DNA from: a virus
DNA length: 26,425 bases
Reading direction: 5' to 3' (one strand)
Virus record (IMG/VR): IMGVR_UViG_3300017963_000686
Location: 1-26,425 of that record
A model generated the notes under the pieces. The model did not search any database. It had not been told where the DNA came from and saw only the letters and a list, made by a program, of their open reading frames with translations. This document shows positions 20,013 through 26,425 of the stretch, piece after piece. The position numbers and the translations under genes are program-made. Every line of letters starts with the position of its first letter. Position 1 is the stretch's first letter.

Positions 20013-20799
20013 CAAAGTGAGAGTTAAAAAGTTGTATTTGCCGACGGCTCACGGAAGTAAGAAGGGTTTTGGAAATAAACCGACGTTGGTTACAGCAACA
20101 GCCTCAGAACTAAATAAGATGGATGGTGTTACGGCCACAACCGCAGAGATTAATGCGTTGGCTGGAGCAACAGCCACTAATAATACATCCGGCAAAACCG
20201 CTATTTTAGATTCCGGCGGTATTCTAAATCTTGGCGGAGACTTAGTAGCAACTGGAACTATAAACGGTACGCAAGCAATCACTACTATTCCCGGCACACT
20301 GGCGACTGCTGAACATGGCCCCGGTGCTATTGGGACTGCTTTCGCACCAAGAACTTATCACGGTACGGTAGGCGGTCATATTATTACAGAGATTCATATT
20401 GACCTTACGGGCCTAAAAGCCAAAGGTACGGCTGCCGATGATGTTATCGGATTGGGTGCTGGCGGTGCGGCTTATATTGGGCGGTATGTTACGAGTACTT
20501 ATGGTATCGTTTATCGAATGGAAAGAATGTGTTTAGAACTCCCTGCCGGAACCAACATTACTGCGGATATTGATATTGCTTTTAATTCGAGTGATGCACT
20601 TGAATACGATGGTGCGGCTGGTGCTTCGGAGTTCGATCAGGGTACTGTAACTGCTGGATCTGTAGATGTTTTAGAAACCTGCGGATTTACGGCTAACGAT
20701 TACATCTATCTGACAGAAGGCGATACTGCCGCAAATGAAGGAACTTATACAGCAGGACAGTTTATTATTAGGTTCTACGGACACGCAATTATTAGTTAA
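19999..20799 (+). CDS. Putative virion fibre or decoration protein, 266 aa
   Basis: The N-terminal third has the TASELN-type repeat of phage fibre proteins (ATASELNKMDGVTATTAEIN then ALAG), followed by a long Gly/Ala/Thr-rich beta region (GGILNLGGDLVATGTING) and a C-terminal domain ending QFIIRFYGHAIIS. AAGGAG precedes ATG 19999 inside the preceding gene. These traits point to a surface-exposed virion protein such as a head fibre, spike or decoration protein; host receptor binding is possible but not shown. Confidence 0.65.
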   Translation: MASFNKVRVKKLYLPTAHGSKKGFGNKPTLVTATASELNKMDGVTATTAEINALAGATATNNTSGKTAILDSGGILNLGGDLVATGTINGTQAITTIPGTLATAEHGPGAIGTAFAPRTYHGTVGGHIITEIHIDLTGLKAKGTAADDVIGLGAGGAAYIGRYVTSTYGIVYRMERMCLELPAGTNITADIDIAFNSSDALEYDGAAGASEFDQGTVTAGSVDVLETCGFTANDYIYLTEGDTAANEGTYTAGQFIIRFYGHAIIS

Positions 20800-20821
20800 T
20801 AAAATAAGAAAGGAATAAATT

Positions 20822-21274
20822 ATGGCAACTGCATTTACAAGAGCAAACTTAGCTGCGTCTAAACAGAACGTAGTGAATCACGATCCCACGAAGAAACCCG
20901 GAAGGGGTGTTCTTCACATGCGTAAATGTCGAGTGGATTTCGACGCAATTGCCACAACGACCGGAACGGCTCTGGCGGCCAACGATACGTTTCAGGTTTT
21001 CGATGTGGCTCCGGGAGATGTTATTATAGCGGCTGGTGGTAATGTTATTACGGCTACTACGGGCGCTTGTGTAATTGATCTTGGTTTTACTGGTGGAGAT
21101 GTTGACATGCTGATGGATGGTCTGGTGGCTAATGATACCAGTTTACCGGCTTGCACTAGAGGTATTTTACATCCGGTGTACATCGCTACTTCTGATACCG
21201 TTGATGCTCTGACTTTGACGGCTTCGGGTGCTGGTGGTGTTGTGGAATTTTGGATGTTGGTTTACAGACCGTAA
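20822..21274 (+). CDS. Putative decoration / minor structural protein, 150 aa
   Basis: The protein is a likely beta sandwich: DTFQVFDVAPGDVIIAAGG, VITATTGACVIDLGFTGGDV, and the terminal VVEFWMLVYRP. This layout (a long strand ending at a VxxGD turn, a TG-rich loop and a short aromatic C-terminal strand) recurs in small phage capsid-associated proteins, and a looser version is seen in the 18065 product. AAAGGA precedes ATG 20822. Its function is inferred from neighbours. Confidence 0.6.
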   Translation: MATAFTRANLAASKQNVVNHDPTKKPGRGVLHMRKCRVDFDAIATTTGTALAANDTFQVFDVAPGDVIIAAGGNVITATTGACVIDLGFTGGDVDMLMDGLVANDTSLPACTRGILHPVYIATSDTVDALTLTASGAGGVVEFWMLVYRP

Positions 21275-21289
21275 TAATAGGAGGTATAA

Positions 21290-21940
21290 ATGGCAGAGAC
21301 AGCACAAAACATAATTGATAGCGCACGTTATGACCTCATGGATTACGTAGATGGGGTTGGTGTTGGTATCGAATATGACGATGTTGAATTGCTAAACTAC
21401 CTCAATAGATTAATAGGGCTGATGGATTCCCAACTATCGGCCCTTTCTTCTGACTTAGTGGAAGCGGAGGAAACTTCAATCAACACTGTAGCAAGTCAGA
21501 ATTATGTGGATATTTCTGGTCTTAATTCCGGTCTTTGGACTAGGATTAGATCTGTGTGGATTGGATCGTCCAGATTGGAACAGGTATCCTTGAACTACAT
21601 GAGGTACACAAGACAATTCAGAAGTGGGGAAGCCGAACCAACAATTTGGGCCTTGTCGAATAATTATATATTATTCCCTCAAGACTGCGATGCTGCCCAC
21701 ACTGATTTAAATATATACTACGACAAGAAGACAGCGGCTCTCGCCCTGACCGATAATATGCCCTACAGCGATAGATTCAATGAATTCTTTAGGGAGATGT
21801 TGGTTCTATTAGGCAGGGGCAGAAAGAAGGGACTGACTTCTATTGATAGTGCTATCACACAGATGTTTAAAGGTAGGGCTATGCAGGAAGAAATACAAAG
21901 GGGTTTTATTCCAAAACCTTATAATTATCAGGAGTTTTAA
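21290..21940 (+). CDS. Head-to-tail adaptor-like protein, 216 aa
   Basis: Helical, with the layout common in phage connector proteins: an N-terminal helix (IIDSARYDLMDYVDG), a first-third helix preceded by a Y/D-rich loop (YDDVELLNYLNRLIGLMDSQ), a beta part near the middle (RIRSVWIGSSRLEQVSL), and C-terminal helices (FNEFFREMLVLLGRGRKKG). It is followed without gap by a second protein of similar layout (21943-22596). In short-tailed phages two such rings often lie between the portal and the tail hub. The role is inferred from architecture and gene order. Confidence 0.6.
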   Translation: MAETAQNIIDSARYDLMDYVDGVGVGIEYDDVELLNYLNRLIGLMDSQLSALSSDLVEAEETSINTVASQNYVDISGLNSGLWTRIRSVWIGSSRLEQVSLNYMRYTRQFRSGEAEPTIWALSNNYILFPQDCDAAHTDLNIYYDKKTAALALTDNMPYSDRFNEFFREMLVLLGRGRKKGLTSIDSAITQMFKGRAMQEEIQRGFIPKPYNYQEF

Positions 21941-21942
21941 TT

Positions 21943-22596
21943 ATGGCAATAACTTTAGCAAATGCAATAACTCAGGTTAGGGGTGTCCTAAATGAGACGA
22001 GTCCGCAGTTTTGGACAGATGCAGAAATTACATATTGGCTACAGGAAGGTACTAAAATCGTTGCCTCTAAAACTCTAATGGTTGAGGCGGAGGATGATAT
22101 TAGTCCTCTTGTTGCGAATCAATTATCATACACTTCTAGTGATGAAACTTGGATTGCAAACGTGATCGAACCTTATGCGGCAATCTACAATGATGGGTCT
22201 ACAAATTATAAAGGGTTAATTAAGATTCATCCTAGACAATTGGGGAACGTTAAAACTTTTACCAGTGGTGCGCCTAAATACTACTGTTTACATAATAGAA
22301 ATATATACGTTTGGCCTGTGGCAAACGCAACCATAGTTGCGGCTGGCGCTAAAATAACCTTATTATACGCCACGGAAACGGACGACATAACAGATTTAGC
22401 GGATGAATATCAACATTTACCGATATACTATGCGATAGCCCGAGCTAAATTAAAAGATCAAAAGTTTGCAGAAGCGACTTCCATGATGTCTCAGTTCTAT
22501 AATGATCTTAATTTTGAAAGAACGGATAAGCACGTAAGGGAAGTAGATTCTGTAGGTAGTTTTAGAGTTCCGCAGAAGGGAGGAACTGGTGCCTAA
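21943..22596 (+). CDS. Adaptor-like protein, second copy type, 217 aa
   Basis: The layout resembles the preceding gene: an N-terminal helix (ANAITQVRGVLNET), FWTDAEITYWLQEGTKIVAS, a beta middle (KYYCLHNRNIYVWPVANATI), and a C-terminal helical part (LPIYYAIARAKLKDQKFAEA then MMSQFYNDLNFER). The FWTDAEI...WLxEG motif is common in a family of phage adaptor or neck proteins. It overlaps the large tail gene by 8 nt. It most likely forms a connector ring below the portal; no experimental analogue is named. Confidence 0.6.
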   Translation: MAITLANAITQVRGVLNETSPQFWTDAEITYWLQEGTKIVASKTLMVEAEDDISPLVANQLSYTSSDETWIANVIEPYAAIYNDGSTNYKGLIKIHPRQLGNVKTFTSGAPKYYCLHNRNIYVWPVANATIVAAGAKITLLYATETDDITDLADEYQHLPIYYAIARAKLKDQKFAEATSMMSQFYNDLNFERTDKHVREVDSVGSFRVPQKGGTGA

Positions 22597-25291
22597 GATT
22601 GAAACAAAATTACCTCAAGTACCAGATAATCCTTGGAAAGATTTACAATTTAGATTTGATGGCCGATGGATACCTGACGTAGACCCCTCTTTGATCGGCC
22701 CTCAAAACTATGCTAAACTTGAAAACCTGCGATATAAGGATTCTGGTCTAGAAGGAGTTAACGGGTATACGGCTATTAACGGTACGCCATTGGCTACTTA
22801 CGATAATATAGCAAATGGTCATCAATTAAGATCGGACAGAACACAAAAGACCTATAATTTTGTCCACGCAGACAACGACACAATAGGAAGACTGCGCGTA
22901 AATAGAAACGATATAGGAAGTACGGGAGAGTTTGATGCCACGAATCGCTTAGATACTAGTGCTCATTCTTATTATCAAGATTCTGCAAACGGACTCACGG
23001 GTAGATTTAGCGATGCTCCCCAAGGAAACATGGCCTATTGTAACGGCAGAGAGGCTATGATATTTGGTGGGGATGAGCAATCCCCCGCCGCTGTATTTTC
23101 AGCAGATGATGATGGATCTTCGTCGCCTTGGAATCCGACTAATCCTGTTGATTACACAGAAGAATTAACCAGTAACATTACTACGGAAACCATGACAATC
23201 TCTACCGCAGGAAAAGATTATGCGGTGTTAATGACAACTCGACCAATTCAAGGTATTAAATTTTATATTAATGGCGGTTCTACCGGCGGAACACTTACAA
23301 TTAAATATTGGAATGGATCGTCGTGGGCGGCTGTTTCGGATTATAGTGGAGGCGACAAAACATCCGGACTCTCTAGTAGTGGATGGTATTATTTTGATCA
23401 CACGAAAACCACAGTTAAACTTAAACATTATGAAGATTTATACTTGTATGCGTATCTTATTCAAATATCCGGTGCAGGGGCTACGGCTGATATTTATAAT
23501 ATTTCTGTTGATACTGCTTTGCAAAATGTCGAAAATGTATGGGATGGTGTTTATCGGCAGCCCGTACAGTTCCAATTAAAAAATACCAGTTCTGACACGG
23601 CATATATTGATTACACCGCACCTGTTAACGTGGCGTCGGACGAAGATAATCCTGTTGGTGGGAAACTAACATCGTTGGAAACCACAGGTGAAATAATAGT
23701 TATGTTTACTGAACAAATGGCTGGTATTCGTATGCAAATGCTTGGGGCATTAATCAATGAAGCCGCTGCTGGTTCTGCTATTACGGTTAAGTATTGGGAC
23801 GGTTCTGCATACCAAGCCGTTGGGGTGCAGGTAGACGGCACAAGTGCGGGTACGGGGCCGGGGTTCGAACAGTCCGGATTAATTAGCTGGATTCCCACTA
23901 CAACTGAAAAACCTAGGACTTTATTCAACACATTCGGGTATGCGTATCAGATAAAAGTAGGTACTAATGTCGTGCCTCCTACGTCGTCTGACGTATATAT
24001 TGATCTTTGTACTGGCATTCCGGCCCTAAAAGACGTGAAAGCCTACGATTTCAGTATTAATTACGGTACGAGATTAATGCTTTGCGCTCCTTCAATTAGT
24101 AATGAAGGCAATAGAATGGACTTTTCGGCTGCCAATGCTCCCGACGTATTCAACGGAGCAGACAGTTCAAACAACGGAGATCAATCATTATATTTTGGTG
24201 GTAAAGAAAAGATAACCGCAGGTAAGGCACTCTACAACAGATTCGGATCTAACTTGTTGAGTTTATTGCTGGTTCTTAAAGATTCGGAAACATATTTATT
24301 AGTTGGTGATACTCCGGATGAGTTTGTTATTTACGAAGTATCTAAAACAATTGGATGTCCTGCTCCATTAACGTTGGCTACGGGAGAGGTTAACACCAGT
24401 TCAAAACCCACCGAAGGTGTCACAAGAAATATTGCCATTTGGATGTCGGCTTCCGGGCCGGTTATGTTTGATGGTGCTTCTATTAGTTCCATTCGTGGAT
24501 TAGAGAATTTCTTTGATCCTAATAATGATGAATACATAAATTGGAGTGCCATAGATAAATGTAGGGGATGGATTGACAACGTCTACAAAGAATATAATCT
24601 CTTGATTCCGTCTTCATCCGGACAGACTACAGTCAATAAATGGTTAGTTTATGATCTGTTGAGACGTAAATGGTATGAAAAGAGAACAGGTACGGCTAGT
24701 TTCCCGCAATCTGCATGGGAGGTCATAGACGAATCGGGACAGAGAAGAAACTATGGCGGAACCGCCAGTGGTGTGATGCTTTATTTAGAAAATGGAACTA
24801 GTTGGGCCGGTACTGGAATCACCCAGCGGGTTAAGACCGGAGACTTCTTTCCAAGTAGTAATATTTGGGACGAGACTACCATACGAAAATTTAAATTGTT
24901 AACCCATAAATTCGAAGAAGTATCGGCACAAAACTATCTTGATATTTATTACTATGGAGACACCGAGGAGTTAATTGGTAGTGGTATCACATTTGTTGAT
25001 ACGGATGATTTAACCGGTGTAAAGGTTTCTTTTGAAGACACAACCGCAGCTATGGCAGTTAACGGAAACGCAGGAGTAGAGTGGGCAGCAACATCAATTG
25101 TATCAATTAACGTTAACCAAGATATTGGGGCTAAGCGAATTATTAATATTGTGACCGATGAAAACCGTACGGGTTGGGGTCATTGTTTCGAGTTTGTTAT
25201 TACGACCACAAACGTACCTAGAGGTTTTAGACCAATTGCTTGGGGTATCAGATACAGAATAGAACGGAAAGGAGATCAGGCTACGCAATAA
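22589..25291 (+). CDS. Large tail hub / nozzle-type virion protein, 900 aa
   Basis: The start is GTG 22589 within the end of the adaptor gene, behind AAGGGAGG. The first 70 residues (WKDLQFRFDGRWIPDVDPS then LIGPQNYAKLENLRYKDSG) have the look of tail hub proteins of short-tailed phages, where an early QNYxxLxNLRY segment leads into a propeller of beta repeats. Further in are similar blocks such as GGTLTIKYWNGSSWAAVSDY and SAITVKYWDGSAYQAVGVQV, an internal repeat of about 180 residues. A later part (FGSNLLSLLLVLKDSETYLL) and a C-terminal beta domain (GFRPIAWGIRYRIER) follow. P22 gp10 and T7 gp12 are comparable in role; identity with either family was not tested. Confidence 0.65.
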   Translation: MPKIETKLPQVPDNPWKDLQFRFDGRWIPDVDPSLIGPQNYAKLENLRYKDSGLEGVNGYTAINGTPLATYDNIANGHQLRSDRTQKTYNFVHADNDTIGRLRVNRNDIGSTGEFDATNRLDTSAHSYYQDSANGLTGRFSDAPQGNMAYCNGREAMIFGGDEQSPAAVFSADDDGSSSPWNPTNPVDYTEELTSNITTETMTISTAGKDYAVLMTTRPIQGIKFYINGGSTGGTLTIKYWNGSSWAAVSDYSGGDKTSGLSSSGWYYFDHTKTTVKLKHYEDLYLYAYLIQISGAGATADIYNISVDTALQNVENVWDGVYRQPVQFQLKNTSSDTAYIDYTAPVNVASDEDNPVGGKLTSLETTGEIIVMFTEQMAGIRMQMLGALINEAAAGSAITVKYWDGSAYQAVGVQVDGTSAGTGPGFEQSGLISWIPTTTEKPRTLFNTFGYAYQIKVGTNVVPPTSSDVYIDLCTGIPALKDVKAYDFSINYGTRLMLCAPSISNEGNRMDFSAANAPDVFNGADSSNNGDQSLYFGGKEKITAGKALYNRFGSNLLSLLLVLKDSETYLLVGDTPDEFVIYEVSKTIGCPAPLTLATGEVNTSSKPTEGVTRNIAIWMSASGPVMFDGASISSIRGLENFFDPNNDEYINWSAIDKCRGWIDNVYKEYNLLIPSSSGQTTVNKWLVYDLLRRKWYEKRTGTASFPQSAWEVIDESGQRRNYGGTASGVMLYLENGTSWAGTGITQRVKTGDFFPSSNIWDETTIRKFKLLTHKFEEVSAQNYLDIYYYGDTEELIGSGITFVDTDDLTGVKVSFEDTTAAMAVNGNAGVEWAATSIVSINVNQDIGAKRIINIVTDENRTGWGHCFEFVITTTNVPRGFRPIAWGIRYRIERKGDQATQ

Positions 25292-25482
25292 TGATAGCTG
25301 GAAATATAAATAACTCCGAAATTGAAAACAGTTCAGACGATAATATGAATCAGGATAATGAATGGTTACAGCAGTTAAATGGCACTCTACCATTTAAGAA
25401 GAAACCAGCATTGAAAATTCAAATACCAAAATATGAAATTCAAACTTCGTCTAAACAAAAGAGAGGTATAGGAAATGTCTAA
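25291..25482 (+). CDS. Small polar hypothetical protein, 63 aa
   Basis: ATG 25291 overlaps the TAA of the tail gene (TAATG), indicating coupled translation; an in-frame ATG at 25240 lies inside the tail gene and lacks support. The product is Asn/Ser-rich and then basic (FKKKPALKIQIPKYEIQ). It overlaps the next gene by 8 nt (ATGTCTAA). Unknown role; it may be an accessory to the fibre-like gene that follows. Confidence 0.55.
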   Translation: MIAGNINNSEIENSSDDNMNQDNEWLQQLNGTLPFKKKPALKIQIPKYEIQTSSKQKRGIGNV

Positions 25483-26425
25483 TAAGTTCTTCGGAGCTAT
25501 TGGGGTCAGTGGTGGCTCTGATGGTTTTCTTGATAATATTGATGGCGGAAACTTGTCGGATTTAGATGGAGCTTTCGCTTTAGATAGTACAGATAAAATA
25601 GGGGTATTCTGGCTTGATTCAGACTATGCCTCGACAAGTCCACCCGGTACGCAAGTCATACCTACGGTAATGCAACCCGATGCTAATGCTGGGAATAAAC
25701 GATGGTTAATGCTTGGGGCTAATCTTGTTGGTCTATCCCTCTATGAAGCCGGGACTACCAATAAGGTTAATTTTTCTCAGAGTTCGGGTAATCTAACTAT
25801 TGACAATACCTACGACACAGGTACGATTACAATTAAAGGTGAGAACAGTGGTGACGCTACTCTTATGGTTCTTGATCCCGCTGGTAGTGTGGATCTATAT
25901 TATGCAAACTCCAAGAAGTTTGAGACCGTAACGGGCGGTATATCTATTACTGGTAGTTGTGATGTAACGGTGGACTTCACTGTTGGGGATACGGTAATAA
26001 CCGACGGAGTAATTACCGACTCAACTGGTTTTCAGATTACTGGGGGGACTGTAACGCTCAGCGGATCTGGAGAAACGTTGGCGGTATTTACCGACGACGG
26101 GTCGGTAGATTTATATTATGACAATACTGCGATTTTCAGTACTGCATCAGACGGAGTGGCTATAACCGACGGCACGGCAACAGCGGCTAAATTACGCTTT
26201 AGCGGTGATAATTTAGTCATTGATAATAATGAAGCGGGCGGTTTGGTATCTCTTGTCGCCGAAAAAGCGGCCACGGGGCAAAGTACTTTATTTCAAGGCA
26301 ACCCTGATGGGGCGACAGAACTGTATTATAATGGGACGAAAAAGTGTGAAACCGCCGGGTCTGGCCTATTGGTTTATGATAGCGACGCGTCCGACAATCT
26401 GTATTTATATCATAGCGGTACAGTA
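25475..26425 (+). CDS. Fibre-like virion protein with LYY repeats (3' end outside window)
   Basis: The frame from ATG 25475 stays open for 317 codons to the right edge, so the gene is incomplete. GAGAGG lies upstream of the start. The N-terminal part (MSNKFFGAIGVSGGSDGFLD) is followed by Gly/Thr-rich beta sequence and a degenerate repeat: VDLYYANSKKFETVTGG, VDLYYDNTAIFSTASDG, TELYYNGTKKCETAGSG and NLYLYHSGT, each followed by a strand of the type VAITDGT. Such LYYNxxKKFET repeats are common in tail fibre or large structural proteins of podoviruses, especially marine ones. Tail fibre is the best guess; the missing C-terminus would carry any receptor-binding or chaperone domain. Confidence 0.75.
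   Translation, partial: MSNKFFGAIGVSGGSDGFLDNIDGGNLSDLDGAFALDSTDKIGVFWLDSDYASTSPPGTQVIPTVMQPDANAGNKRWLMLGANLVGLSLYEAGTTNKVNFSQSSGNLTIDNTYDTGTITIKGENSGDATLMVLDPAGSVDLYYANSKKFETVTGGISITGSCDVTVDFTVGDTVITDGVITDSTGFQITGGTVTLSGSGETLAVFTDDGSVDLYYDNTAIFSTASDGVAITDGTATAAKLRFSGDNLVIDNNEAGGLVSLVAEKAATGQSTLFQGNPDGATELYYNGTKKCETAGSGLLVYDSDASDNLYLYHSGTV

Noticed and set aside
23271-23579. Forward frame within the tail hub gene
   Set aside because: Shadow frame of the 900-residue gene, with no ribosome site and no coding-like composition.
1-26425. Prophage or temperate markers (integrase, repressor, attachment sites)
   Set aside because: No such gene or direct-repeat pair was seen in the window; lifestyle cannot be decided from it.

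Overview
The window is part of the genome of a tailed double-stranded DNA bacteriophage (Caudoviricetes). It holds a small-terminase candidate, a large terminase, a P22-type portal, a scaffold, a major capsid protein, decoration-like proteins, two adaptor-like proteins, a 900-residue tail/hub protein and the start of a repeat-bearing fibre-like protein. No tape measure or tail tube/sheath genes are seen, and with the P22-type portal and adaptors this points to a short-tailed (podovirus-like) virion. That is an inference. No integrase, repressor or lysis gene is recognisable. The host cannot be named; exported and lipoprotein-like products and strong AGGAG-type ribosome sites say only that it is a bacterium.

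Left arm (1-5283, minus strand): about 15 small genes. Most products are hypothetical, many are cysteine-rich (zinc-ribbon-like), and several have signal peptides or a membrane segment. Genes from 2346 down to the left edge are packed stop-to-start. Most wider gaps further right (2347-4659) carry strong inverted repeats, two of which look like intrinsic terminators on the minus strand. Four small genes without an ordinary full-length ORF call were added here (1-280 partial, 283-405, 407-580, 1790-1912), plus 3824-3955.

Divergent control region (5284-6010): about 730 bases without a convincing gene. It has an AT-rich array of seven TACTATA heptamers in two similarly spaced blocks, a pair of mutually exclusive hairpins, and a sequence that folds as a three-way junction. 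It is a candidate origin and/or divergent promoter region.

Right arm (6011-26425, plus strand): two genes, including a helix-turn-helix terminase-small-subunit candidate, are followed by a 480-base non-coding stretch (6739-7219). This stretch has dense long-range pairing and a tRNA-like T arm followed, not preceded, by a possible 5' acceptor/D-like segment, the order expected of a circularly permuted tmRNA. Next come accessory genes (an exported ClpP-like serine protease with an intact triad, a second exported protein, beta-rich virion-like proteins), then the packaging and head genes: TerL, a zinc-motif protein, portal, scaffold and major capsid protein.

The major capsid gene is split after 12 codons by a 658-nt group I intron (about 16180-16837) with clear P, Q, R and S core elements. 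The intron carries a LAGLIDADG homing endonuclease gene whose frame runs through the ribozyme core and ends on a stop codon spanning the 3' splice site. Splicing would restore a 383-residue capsid protein. Decoration, adaptor, tail hub and fibre-like genes follow, with a YkgJ-type cysteine cluster protein among them.
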